From: Amycolatopsis granulosa
Lineage (GTDB): Bacteria; Actinomycetota; Actinomycetes; Mycobacteriales; Pseudonocardiaceae
NCBI RefSeq assembly: GCF_011758745.1
Contig: NZ_JAANOV010000001.1
Location: forward strand, 1,488,001 to 1,552,000
Length of the DNA stretch: 64,000 bases
Reading direction: 5' to 3'
Notes under the pieces: model-generated
The model's database searches: none
Told to the model about the DNA's origin: nothing
What the model saw: the letters and a program-made list of their open reading frames with translations, nothing else
Program-made: the position numbers and the translations under genes
Shown: piece by piece, positions 1-7,527 of the stretch
Layout: the number at the start of each line of letters is the position of its first letter
How positions within the stretch are numbered: position 1 is the first letter of the stretch

Positions 1-871
1 TCACGCCGAGGAAGCCGATGTTGGTCGCCGAGTAGGACCGGTCCATCTGCTTCACGATCTGCGGCAGGAAGAAGGTGAACCCGTACAGCCCGCACGCGGC
101 GAACAGGTTCGCCAGCGCCAGGTAGAGCACCTTGCGGTCCTTGACGACCCGCAGCTGGCCCAGGAAGGTCTCCTTCCGCTCGGGTGCGTAGTCGGAGTTG
201 ATCTCCGTCTCCAGCCAGTCCTTCTCCTCGGCGGTGAGGAAGCTCGCCTGGCTGGGCTTGTTCGGCAGCCAGGCCAGCACGATCACGCCGACCAGCACCG
301 CGGGCAGGCCCTGCAGGAGGAACACCCAGCGCCAGGACGACATGCCGAACCAGTGGACGTGGTCGAGGATCAGGCCGCCGGTGAGACTGCCGAGGATCAT
401 CGCGATCGGCTGGGCGATCGCCAGCGTCGCGATGGCCCGGCCGCGCTCCTTCGGGCGGAACCACAGCGTCAGGTACAGCAGCAGGCCCGGGTAGAGGCCG
501 GCCTCGGCGATGCCGAGCACGATCCGGGCGAGGTAGAGCTGCGGGATGTTCTGCACGAACCCGGTGACCACGGTGACGATGCCCCAGCTGATCGCGATCC
601 GGGCGAGCCAGATCCGCGCGCCCACCTTCTTCATGATCATGTTGCTGGGGACCTCGAACACCACGTAGGCGAGGAAGAAGATCGCCGACGCGGTGCCGAA
701 CACTGCCGTGGTGATCGCCAGTTCGTGCTGCATGCCGAGCTGGGCGTAGCTGATGTTCGACCGGTCCATGTAGTTGAACACGTACAGCAGCGCGACCAGC
801 GGCAGGACTCTGCGGCTGACCTTGCGGATCGTGCGGCTGCCGACATCGCCGGCAGCGGTGGTTTCGCTCAT
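1..871 (-). CDS. MFS permease, anion:cation symporter-like (3' end cut off by window)
   Basis: Starts at the ATG read from 871, 5 nt after an AGGAG ribosome site; the C-terminal part lies outside the window. The visible ~290 residues begin with a cytoplasmic N-terminus, then alternating hydrophobic segments. The loop after helix 2/3 has WFRPKERGRAIA, typical of the ACS subfamily (4-hydroxyphenylacetate, galactonate and tartrate permeases). It should import a small organic acid in symport with protons; the substrate cannot be read from sequence. It lies 79 bp downstream of the flavoprotein gene on the same strand and is probably the last gene of the IclR-controlled operon, so it likely imports the substrate of the enzymes encoded upstream. 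Confidence 0.85.
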   Translation of the reverse strand, partial: MSETTAAGDVGSRTIRKVSRRVLPLVALLYVFNYMDRSNISYAQLGMQHELAITTAVFGTASAIFFLAYVVFEVPSNMIMKKVGARIWLARIAISWGIVTVVTGFVQNIPQLYLARIVLGIAEAGLYPGLLLYLTLWFRPKERGRAIATLAIAQPIAMILGSLTGGLILDHVHWFGMSSWRWVFLLQGLPAVLVGVIVLAWLPNKPSQASFLTAEEKDWLETEINSDYAPERKETFLGQLRVVKDRKVLYLALANLFAACGLYGFTFFLPQIVKQMDRSYSATNIGFLGV

Positions 872-950
872 GTCTCTCCTCGTTGAGTACAACAGTTCTG
901 GAGCGAGGGACCGCCTCGGGTTCCGCTCCCGGACCGCGGCGCGTGCCACT

Positions 951-2366
951 TCACGAGGTCGTGACCGCGGCGTTGCGGCCGGCGATGCGGCCCATGGTGA
1001 GGGCGTTGGCGACGGCGTTGCCGCCGCCGACGTAGCGCGGGCCGAGCACGCCGGCACCGGCCTCGCCCGCGGCGAAGAGGCCGTCGATGACCTCGCCGCG
1101 CTCGTCGCGCACGGCCGCGCGGGCGTCGATCTCCAGCCCGGCGTGCGTGCACACCAGCTCGGCGGGCAGCAGGCGCGCCGCGTAGAACGGGGGCTCGGCG
1201 ATCGGGTCCGGGTTGCCCGTCACCCCCTTGCTGGCGAGCGTCCGGTGGCGCAGGAACTCCGGGTCGTGCCCGGCGGGCAGCTGCTCGTTCCACCGGCGGA
1301 CCGTCGCGATCAGCGCGCCGGCGGGGATCCCGGCCTTGCCGGCCAGCTCGGCCAGGTCCGCCGCGCGCAGCGTGCGCCCGGCCTCGGCCTCGGCGAGGAC
1401 GTACTCGGCCGTCCAGTGCGCGTATCCGGGCGGGAGGGTCCGGCGGGCGCGTTCGTCGAAGATCATCCACGCGGTGCCGCCGTGCCGTTCGATGATGCCG
1501 CCGGACACCGCGTAGGAGGCGTCCTCGTCCATGAACCGGCGCCCGCGGGCGTCCACGTGGATGCGCGATTTCGGCGGGAACCCGGACTGCCAGTGGTGCA
1601 GGCGCTGGAAGTAGGCGGTGGGCAGCAGCAGCCCCCAGCCGTCCCCGGCGACCGCCGCGCCGACCTGCGCGCCGAAGCGCAGGTGGTCGCCGCGGCTGCC
1701 GTCCGCGGCGACGACGAACAGGTCCTCGCCCGCCCGCAGTGCCGCCGGGTAGTAGCGCGCCAGCAGACCCGGGTCGCGGGCGAACCCGCCGCTGGCCACC
1801 ACCACCGCCCGCGCCCGCACCTCGATGCCGTCCGCGACGACCCCCGCGACCCGGCCGTGCTCCTCGAGCAGCCGCTCGACCCGGGTGCCGAGGACGATCT
1901 CGACCTGCCGCGTGCGTGCCGCCCTGGCGAGCACCTGGACCACCCCGTAGCCCTGGTCCCTGGGCACGTGACCGCGCCACACGTCCTCGACCCCGGCCTG
2001 GCACAGGCCCGGCGTGTGCGCGTTGCCGGACAGCTTCGCCGGGATCTCCACACCCAGTCCGATCAGCCAGTCCAGCGTCGGCCCGGACTGCACGCAGAAC
2101 GCGGCGATCAGCCCCGGGTTCAGCTGCCAGGCGTTGAGGTCCATGTAGTGCTGGAAGAACCGTTCCGCGGAGTCCTCGACTCCCAGCGCGGCCTGCACGC
2201 TCGTGCCGGCCGCGGTGAACAGGCCCGCGGACAGCTGGGTCGAACCGCCGAGCTCCCGTTCGGACTCGAACAGCAGCACCGAAGCGCCCTGCTCGGCGGC
2301 GGACACGGCGGCGGCGAGACCGGCGCCACCGCCACCGACGACCACGACGTCCCAGTCGTCGGTCAC
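951..2366 (-). CDS. FAD-dependent dehydrogenase, fumarate reductase/3-ketosteroid Delta1-dehydrogenase-like
   Basis: 471 residues from a GTG start that overlaps the stop of the upstream SDR gene (GTGA), with GGGGAG just before it. A Rossmann FAD-binding motif (VVGGGGAGLAAA, ~residues 9-20) opens the protein and a second FAD contact (GGGNAVANALTMGRIAGRN) closes it; this layout is that of the FAD_binding_2 family. Members abstract two hydrogens from a C-C bond next to a carbonyl (ketosteroid, cyclohexanone or fumarate-type substrates). With two SDRs and a SnoaL-like protein in the same operon, oxidation of a cyclic alcohol/ketone is plausible, but the substrate is inference. Confidence 0.85.
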   Translation of the reverse strand: MTDDWDVVVVGGGGAGLAAAVSAAEQGASVLLFESERELGGSTQLSAGLFTAAGTSVQAALGVEDSAERFFQHYMDLNAWQLNPGLIAAFCVQSGPTLDWLIGLGVEIPAKLSGNAHTPGLCQAGVEDVWRGHVPRDQGYGVVQVLARAARTRQVEIVLGTRVERLLEEHGRVAGVVADGIEVRARAVVVASGGFARDPGLLARYYPAALRAGEDLFVVAADGSRGDHLRFGAQVGAAVAGDGWGLLLPTAYFQRLHHWQSGFPPKSRIHVDARGRRFMDEDASYAVSGGIIERHGGTAWMIFDERARRTLPPGYAHWTAEYVLAEAEAGRTLRAADLAELAGKAGIPAGALIATVRRWNEQLPAGHDPEFLRHRTLASKGVTGNPDPIAEPPFYAARLLPAELVCTHAGLEIDARAAVRDERGEVIDGLFAAGEAGAGVLGPRYVGGGNAVANALTMGRIAGRNAAVTTS

Positions 2367-3139
2367 GACAGCTCCCCTTCCATGTCGGCGATGATGCGGT
2401 GGTAGAGCCCGTTCGACACCAGGCCACCGTCCACAGTGATCTCACTGCCGGTCAGGTAGCTGGACCGCTCGGACAACAGGAACAGCACCGCCTCGGTGAT
2501 CTCCGCCGGCCGCGCCATGCGCCCGGCCGGGATGCTCGCGACGGCCGAGGCGACGAACGCCTCCGCCCCGTCGAGCAGCCCGGTGTCCACGAGCCCGGGG
2601 TGCACCGAGTTGACCCGGATCCCCCACCGGGCGAAGTTGCCGGCAGCCGATTTGGACAGCCCGGTCAGGCCCCACTTGCTGGAGCTGTAGGCGGGCGAGA
2701 AGTAGCCGATCTGGCCGGCGATCGAGGAGATGTTCACGATCGACCCGCCACCCGAGTCCCGCATCAGCTCCGCCACGGCCCGCATGCCGTGGAACGGGCC
2801 GGACAGGTTGACGCGCAGGACCTGTTCCCAGACCTCGCCGGTGGTGTCCAGGAACTCCAGGCGGCGGGAGATCCCGGCGTTGTTGACCAGGCCGGTGAGA
2901 CGGCCGCGGGTGGCGCGGATCTCCGCGACGACCCGGGCCCACGCGGCCGGGTCGGTGACGTCCAGTTCGTGCGCCGACGCCGACCCGCCCCCGGCTTCGA
3001 TCTCCGCCACCACGGAACCGGGGTCGGCGATGTCCGCCAGGCACACGTGCGTGCCGTGCCGGGCGAGCGCGCGGGCGTGGTGAGCGCCCATGCCACCGGC
3101 CGCGCCGGTGACGAGCACCGTGTCCGGGTACTCAGACAT
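2363..3139 (-). CDS. Short-chain dehydrogenase/reductase (SDR) 1
   Basis: 258 residues, classical SDR. The cofactor motif TGAAGGMG is at residues 11-18, NNAG at 86-89, the catalytic serine in NISS (~138-139), and Tyr151/Lys155 in YSSSK. The C-terminus has the usual YLTGSEITVDGG. It should interconvert an alcohol and a ketone with NAD(H) or NADP(H) in the cytoplasm. It overlaps the next gene upstream by 8 bp and the flavoprotein gene downstream by 4 bp, so these genes are translationally coupled. Confidence 0.88.
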   Translation of the reverse strand: MSEYPDTVLVTGAAGGMGAHHARALARHGTHVCLADIADPGSVVAEIEAGGGSASAHELDVTDPAAWARVVAEIRATRGRLTGLVNNAGISRRLEFLDTTGEVWEQVLRVNLSGPFHGMRAVAELMRDSGGGSIVNISSIAGQIGYFSPAYSSSKWGLTGLSKSAAGNFARWGIRVNSVHPGLVDTGLLDGAEAFVASAVASIPAGRMARPAEITEAVLFLLSERSSYLTGSEITVDGGLVSNGLYHRIIADMEGELS

Positions 3140-3938
3140 GCCGCGACCCGCCGTCCACGGCGATGCTGTGCCCGGTGACGTAGCGGGCGCTGTCGGAGAG
3201 CAGGAACAGCAGCGGTCCGACGACCTCCTCCGGCGAGCCGAGCCGGTGCAGCGGCACGACGTCGAGCGCGTGCCGCAGCGCCGCCGGATCCTCCTTGACC
3301 CACCGGGTCATCTCGGTGTCGACGTAGCCGGGCGCGATCGAGTTGACGCGGATGCCCCGGTCACCGAGCTCGACGGCGAGCGATTCGGTGAGGTGCGCGA
3401 CGGCGGCCTTCGAGGTGCAGTAGGCGCCGCGGCCACGGCGGACGCGGACGGCCGACACCGATGACATGTTCACGATCGCGCTGCCCGGCGCCATGTGCCG
3501 CGCGGCGGTCTGGGCGCCGTACAGAACACCCTCGACGTTGACCGCGAGGGTCGCGCCGATCTGCTCCGGGGTGATCTCACCAACGGTCGCGTACGGGAAG
3601 ATTCCCGCGTTGTTGACCCAGAAGTCCAGGCGGCCGAACCGCTCCAGTGCCAGCTGCGCCACGGTTTCGTGGTCCTCGGGCCGGGTGACGTCGATGCGGG
3701 TGCCGACGATCTCGCCGGCCTTCTCGGCCGCCGCGACCTCGGCGGTCAGCTCGCGCGCCGTGGCGAGCATGCCCGCTTCGTCGATGTCGGCACCGACGAC
3801 GTGCACGCCGCGCACCGCCAGGGCCGCCGTGAACCGCGCCCCCATTCCGCGGGCCGCGCCGGTCACGACCGCGACCTTGCCCGCCAGTTCCGGGTAGACC
3901 GCCGTCATCGGCTCGTGCTGGGCGCGGGTGTCGCTCAT
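3132..3938 (-). CDS. Short-chain dehydrogenase/reductase (SDR) 2
   Basis: 268 residues from ATG, preceded by CGAGGAGCACCG. It is a classical SDR: TGAARGMG (26-33), NNAG (109-112), MSS (158-160), and Tyr173/Lys177 in YCTSK. A short extra N-terminus of about 12 residues precedes the first strand. Its ATG overlaps the stop of the SnoaL-like gene (ATGA). Two different SDRs side by side suggest two successive or stereochemically different alcohol oxidations in one pathway. Confidence 0.88.
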   Translation of the reverse strand: MSDTRAQHEPMTAVYPELAGKVAVVTGAARGMGARFTAALAVRGVHVVGADIDEAGMLATARELTAEVAAAEKAGEIVGTRIDVTRPEDHETVAQLALERFGRLDFWVNNAGIFPYATVGEITPEQIGATLAVNVEGVLYGAQTAARHMAPGSAIVNMSSVSAVRVRRGRGAYCTSKAAVAHLTESLAVELGDRGIRVNSIAPGYVDTEMTRWVKEDPAALRHALDVVPLHRLGSPEEVVGPLLFLLSDSARYVTGHSIAVDGGSRHV

Positions 3939-4447
3939 CGGTGCTCCTCGTTCTGCGAGTTCTGGGGGTTCGGCGAGTTCTGGGGGTTGTGCGGCTGGTC
4001 GTCGCGGCGCACGGTGCGGCGGCGGATGCGCCAGGTGCCCGCGTACCGGACCAGCTCATCGGTGAGGGTGGTCAGGCGCAGGAGTTCGGGCGGGCCGCCC
4101 GGCAGGGTGCGCACGATCTGCAGGTAGGCGTGCACAGTGACAGCGCCGACAGCGCCGACAGCGCCGACACAGTCCACACCGTCCACACCGTCGGCACCAT
4201 CCACACCGTCGGCGGGCACGACGTGCACGTTGGTGAGCACGTGACGGGTGATGCCGTCCTGCCCCGCGAAGTCCTCGGCGAACCTCCGCAGGTCCGCGGT
4301 GCCGGTGACCGGTGCCGGATAGCTCGGTGAGCGGAACTCGCCGTCCGGGGTGAAGGTGTCCGCCCACGCCGCGGCATCGCCGTTGTCGATGAAGTGGCTT
4401 TGCGCGCCGTAGAGCTGGTGCACGAGCACGAGCGTCGCCACGTCCAC
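3935..4447 (-). CDS. SnoaL/NTF2-like protein with internal low-complexity insert
   Basis: First gene of the operon. I place the start at the GTG read from 4447 because a strong GAGGAGG (4453-4459) lies 5 nt upstream; the longer reading from 4471 would put this ribosome site inside the gene. The ~170-residue product has the cone-shaped SnoaL_4 pattern (LYGAQSHFIDNGDAAAWADTF near the N-terminus, RxxxNVHV, RIRRRTVRRD near the end), the fold of small isomerases, dehydratases and hydroxylase beta-like subunits. Unusually, the loop before VHAYLQIV is expanded with DGVD/GAVGAV repeats, and the C-terminus is an Asn/Gln/Pro-rich tail (NPQNSPNPQNSQN). Both come from short tandem DNA repeats. Confidence 0.75.
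   Translation of the reverse strand: MDVATLVLVHQLYGAQSHFIDNGDAAAWADTFTPDGEFRSPSYPAPVTGTADLRRFAEDFAGQDGITRHVLTNVHVVPADGVDGADGVDGVDCVGAVGAVGAVTVHAYLQIVRTLPGGPPELLRLTTLTDELVRYAGTWRIRRRTVRRDDQPHNPQNSPNPQNSQNEEHR
3945..3991. repeat. Short tandem repeat encoding an NPQNS-type tail
   Basis: Imperfect units reading gagttctgggggttcg are repeated near the 3' end of the SnoaL-like gene and encode its Asn/Pro/Gln/Ser-rich C-terminus. Confidence 0.6.
4139..4214. repeat. In-frame tandem repeat inside the SnoaL-like gene
   Basis: On the + strand, three copies of a nine-base unit (gacagcgcc) are followed by several copies of another nine-base unit (gtccacacc, with variants). The reading frame is kept and encodes the DGVDGADGVDGVD and GAVGAVGAV insert. 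Length differences between strains would be expected. Confidence 0.75.
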
Positions 4448-4483
4448 GGTGACCTCCTCGGGGGGTTGCACGCCAGATTGAAC

Positions 4484-4511
4484 GTGCTATTATCGCACGC
4501 AGCGTGCGAAC
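4484..4511. promoter_or_regulatory. Candidate IclR operator/promoter between divergent genes
   Basis: A perfect palindrome (CGCACGC, A, GCGTGCG; 4494-4508) lies in the 112-bp gap between the operon and the iclR-type gene. It abuts ctattat (4487-4493), which on the minus strand could be the -10 box of the operon. Binding by the neighbouring regulator is inference from position. Confidence 0.55.
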
Positions 4512-4559
4512 TACGGAAACAGTAGGTCGGTGCCCGCCGGCCGTCAAGGGGGTGCCGCC

Positions 4560-5231
4560 ATGTCCGAAGTCGACTCGGGAATGTCGAAAACGCTGCACAA
4601 CGGGTTGCAGATCCTCGAGCTGCTCGTCGCGCACCCGCAGGGGATGACGCTGACCGAGATCGCGGAGGGAATCGGGGTGCACCGCACGGTGGCGCACCGG
4701 CTCGTGCGGACACTGGAGGCGCACCGGTTGTGCCGGCGCGACCGGTTCAAGCGGATCTCGCTCGGCACCGGCCTGGTGCGGCTGGCCGAGCCGGTGGAGC
4801 AGGACCTGCGCACGCTGGCGCGGCCGGTGCTGGAGGAGCTCACCGACCTCACGCAGGCCACGGCACACCTGGTGGTGCGGGAGAACGCCGGGGAGGTGCG
4901 GATGCTCATGATCGTCGAGCCGCGCCAGGCGCGGATGCACGTGAGCTTCCGGCCCGGTCAGGTCGACCCGATCGACCGCGGCTCGGCCGGGCTGGCGATG
5001 CTGGCCGCGGGGCCGCCGGCAGCGGGCGAGCGGGAGGAGGTGACGCTGGCGCGCAAGCGCGGCTTCGCGGTGTCCTACGGCGAGATCGCCCCGTCGGTGA
5101 TCGGCGTTTCGGCGATGGTGCCGGGGCGGGAGGTCAGCATCGGCCTGTCGTTGTTCTCCGCCCCGGACGAGGAGGCGCTGGGCCGCACCGTGGTCGACGC
5201 GGCCCAGCGGCTGGGTTCCCTGTTGCGGTGA
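4560..5231 (+). CDS. IclR-family transcriptional regulator
   Basis: About 223 residues. I start at the ATG at 4560, which follows AAGGGGG; an in-frame ATG at 4530 lacks a ribosome site. The N-terminal winged helix (GMTLTEIAEGIGVHRTVAHR, then RTLEAHRLCRRD) is followed by the IclR effector domain (LEELTDLTQATAHLVVREN, then DPIDRGSAGLAML). IclR proteins bind a small carboxylate or aromatic ligand and act as repressors or activators. It is divergent from the flavoprotein/SDR operon and very probably controls it through the palindrome at 4494-4508. Confidence 0.88.
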   Translation: MSEVDSGMSKTLHNGLQILELLVAHPQGMTLTEIAEGIGVHRTVAHRLVRTLEAHRLCRRDRFKRISLGTGLVRLAEPVEQDLRTLARPVLEELTDLTQATAHLVVRENAGEVRMLMIVEPRQARMHVSFRPGQVDPIDRGSAGLAMLAAGPPAAGEREEVTLARKRGFAVSYGEIAPSVIGVSAMVPGREVSIGLSLFSAPDEEALGRTVVDAAQRLGSLLR

Positions 5232-5244
5232 CGACCGGCGCCGG

Positions 5245-5397
5245 TCAGCGCTGACCCTTGCGCGGCACCAGCTTGACCAGTGCCACACCGGCCAGCAGCA
5301 GCATCAGCCCCGCCAGCACCATCCAGGCGGTGCCGAACCCGGTGTAGGCCAGCGCGGCCGACCCGGACCCCGCGGCGGTGAAACCCTTTCCGTACAT
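5245..5397 (-). CDS. 50-residue membrane mini-protein with LAYTG motif
   Basis: Starts at the ATG read from 5397, with GGAGG 8 nt upstream. The protein has a Gly/Ser/Ala-rich N-terminus, then LAYTG, a hydrophobic helix (WMVLAGLMLLLAGVALVKLV) and a basic tail (PRKGQR). That is the layout of a sortase anchor: LAxTG is the class E motif common in actinobacteria. There is no export signal ahead of it, so anchoring is doubtful; it may simply be a small single-pass membrane protein. It follows the glycosyltransferase gene by 5 bp on the same strand, so the two are co-transcribed. Confidence 0.7.
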   Translation of the reverse strand: MYGKGFTAAGSGSAALAYTGFGTAWMVLAGLMLLLAGVALVKLVPRKGQR

Positions 5398-5402
5398 CGC
5401 TT

Positions 5403-6506
5403 TCACCTCCCCCCGGTGGTCAGGTGGTGCCAGCCGGCCGCACGCCGCAGCACCGCGTCCCGCCACCCGGCCAGGTACACACCGAGGCGGAAGAAGTCGT
5501 AGTAGATCTCGGGCAGGAACAGCAGCGTCAGCAGGATGCCGCGCCACCCCGCCTTGCGCACGGTCACCACCCGGTCGACGACGCACACCGCGCCGACCGC
5601 GAGCCAGAACGGGTGCAGCACCATCGGCATCCCCGCCGCGAGCGACAGGCCCAGCAGCAGCGGGTACCCCACGATGACCAGGAAGCCCAGCACCGCCCAC
5701 AACTGCTGCCCCAGGTACGGCAGCGTGACCCGGTTGACGCCGTGCGACCGCAGGTTGTCGATCGCGCCGCGCTGCCACCGCACCCGCTGCCGCCACAGAT
5801 CCCGCCAGGTCGGCATCAGCTCGGTCGTCGTCGCGCACCGGGCCGGGGACACGCACCGGTACCCCAGCCGCAGGCACGCCAGGGTGATCTCCATGTCCTC
5901 GGTCAGCGCCCGCCGGTCGTAGAACTCCCCCGCCCGGCCCGGCAGCGCGCCGCCCCGCGCCGCGGCGATCTCGTGCAGCACCGGCACCCGGAACAGCGTC
6001 GAGGTGCCGGTCAGCACCCACACCCCCCTGCCGCGCCGCAGGATGTCCCGGGCGTAGCGGACGTACTCGTTGCGCTGCAGCTGTTCGATCAGTCCCCGGC
6101 GGCCTTCGCCGTAGAAGATCCCGCCCACGGCGCCGACGGCCGCGGAACGCTCCATCGCCGCGAGCGCGGTTTCGATCCACTCCGGGGCGAGGATCGAATC
6201 GGCGTCCATCACCAGGACCCGGTCGTCGCCGTCGAGCTGGGGCAGGACGACCGCCAGTGCCTGGTTCAGCGCACCGGCCTTCTTGTCCGTGTTGGCGACG
6301 GTCTCCAGCACGCGGGCGCCGTGCGCCGCCGCCACCGCCGCGGTGTCGTCGGCGCAGTTGTCCGCGACGACGAAGATCGCGTCCGGGGTCACCGTCTGCG
6401 CCCGGACCGAGTCCAGCGTGGCGGCGATGCTCGCGGCTTCGTCATGCGCGGGGATCAGGACCACGACCCGGTCCCGGCCCAGCGAGTGACGAGGAGTAAC
6501 CAACAT
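5403..6506 (-). CDS. Family 2 membrane glycosyltransferase, processive type
   Basis: 367 residues. A GT-A domain comes first: IPAHDEAASI for nucleotide-sugar binding, the metal motif DAD at 101-103, the catalytic TED at 202-204 and QRVRW at 240-244. The last is the Q/RxxRW motif of chitin, hyaluronan and poly-N-acetylglucosamine synthases. Three or four membrane helices follow, from about residue 265 (LWAVLGFLVIVGYPLLLGLSL onward). It should polymerise or transfer a sugar on the inner face of the membrane and perhaps export the product. The 50-residue membrane protein downstream is a likely partner. Donor and product are unknown. Confidence 0.85.
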   Translation of the reverse strand: MLVTPRHSLGRDRVVVLIPAHDEAASIAATLDSVRAQTVTPDAIFVVADNCADDTAAVAAAHGARVLETVANTDKKAGALNQALAVVLPQLDGDDRVLVMDADSILAPEWIETALAAMERSAAVGAVGGIFYGEGRRGLIEQLQRNEYVRYARDILRRGRGVWVLTGTSTLFRVPVLHEIAAARGGALPGRAGEFYDRRALTEDMEITLACLRLGYRCVSPARCATTTELMPTWRDLWRQRVRWQRGAIDNLRSHGVNRVTLPYLGQQLWAVLGFLVIVGYPLLLGLSLAAGMPMVLHPFWLAVGAVCVVDRVVTVRKAGWRGILLTLLFLPEIYYDFFRLGVYLAGWRDAVLRRAAGWHHLTTGGR

Positions 6507-6695
6507 GACTGGGATATAGGCGGGAAAGCGCAGGTCATTAGCCCGAATGGATAGTGACGAACATCACACTTCATTACGCTCTGTTGACAACACGAAGGGT
6601 GTTCGAATTTTCCCGAACCCGGGCCGGAAGCCCCGGGCCACCCGGGCCGTTCGCCTCTGGCGGCCGGCCCGGACCCGTGATCCTAAGCTCTCCCC

Positions 6696-7316
6696 ATGGC
6701 GAAGTACTTCGACGTGCACCCGGACAACCCCCAGCGCCGGTCGATCGCTCAGATCGTCGACCTGCTGCGGCGCGACGGGCTGATCGTCTACCCGACCGAC
6801 TCGTGCTTCGCGCTCGGCTGCCAGCTCGGCAACCGCGACGGGCTGGACCGCATCCGCGCCATCCGCCACCTCGACGACCGCCACCACTTCACCCTGGTGT
6901 GCCGCGACTTCGCCCAGCTCGGGCAGTTCGTGCACGTCGACAACACCGTCTTCCGCGCGATCAAGGCCGCCACCCCGGGCAGCTACACCTTCATCCTGCC
7001 CGCCACGAAAGAGGTGCCCCGGCGGTTGCTGCACGCGAAGAAGAAGACCGTCGGTGTGCGGATCCCCGACCACGCCGTCACGCGGGCGCTGCTCGACGAG
7101 CTGGGCGAGCCGCTGGTGTCGAGCACCCTGCTGCTGCCCAGCCACGAGGAGCCACTGACGCAGGGCTGGGAGATCAAGGACGAACTGGACCACGCGGTCG
7201 ACGCGGTCGTCGACTCCGGCGGCTGCGGCACCGAGCCCACGACGGTGATCGACTTCTCCGGTGGCGAGCCGGAAATCGTCCGAAAGGGTGCCGGGGACCC
7301 GGCACGTTTCGAATAA
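6696..7316 (+). CDS. YciO/YrdC/Sua5-family protein (L-threonylcarbamoyladenylate synthase-like)
   Basis: 206 residues, one YrdC domain filling the protein (GLIVYPTDSCFALGCQLGN near the start, PGSYTFILPATKEVPRRLL in the middle, KKTVGVRIPDH after it). The family makes threonylcarbamoyl-AMP for the t6A37 tRNA modification. This protein lacks the C-terminal Sua5 domain and begins with a YciO-like extension (MAKYFDVHPDNPQRRSIAQ), so it is closer to YciO, whose role in the cell is not settled. It is the only gene of its unit; the upstream 190 bp has no obvious promoter consensus. Confidence 0.85.
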   Translation: MAKYFDVHPDNPQRRSIAQIVDLLRRDGLIVYPTDSCFALGCQLGNRDGLDRIRAIRHLDDRHHFTLVCRDFAQLGQFVHVDNTVFRAIKAATPGSYTFILPATKEVPRRLLHAKKKTVGVRIPDHAVTRALLDELGEPLVSSTLLLPSHEEPLTQGWEIKDELDHAVDAVVDSGGCGTEPTTVIDFSGGEPEIVRKGAGDPARFE

Positions 7317-7383
7317 CTCTGGACATCGCCGCCGTCGCGGGTCACGCTGGAAAAACGCACCGTGATCCGCGAGGAGGCTGGCG

Positions 7384-7524
7384 ATGAGACTGGGCCGCAA
7401 ACTTGCCGTGGGCGTCGTCGTCGAAGAATCCAGGGCCGAAGAGGTCGCGCCGGTCGAGGAGCCCCGCGACACCGTGGAAACCCCCGAACCGGAGCGTCCC
7501 GCCCCCGTCACCGCCGACCGCTGA
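7384..7524 (+). CDS. 46-residue acidic/proline-rich protein
   Basis: ATG at 7384, 6 nt after a perfect GAGGAGG. A short basic/hydrophobic start (MRLGRKLAVGVVV) is followed by a Glu/Pro/Val-rich tail. It ends 3 bp before the next gene, so the pair forms one transcript. I do not recognise a family. The strong ribosome site and codon use support a real gene. Confidence 0.55.
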   Translation: MRLGRKLAVGVVVEESRAEEVAPVEEPRDTVETPEPERPAPVTADR

Positions 7525-7527
7525 GCC

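Noticed and set aside
4139-4214. CRISPR-like array
   Set aside because: The units are about nine bases, contiguous, without spacers, and inside a coding frame; no cas gene in the window.
5398-6180. Upstream extension of the 50-residue mini-protein frame to 6180
   Set aside because: The extension is a shadow of the glycosyltransferase gene. Only the last 50 codons have a ribosome site and protein-like composition.
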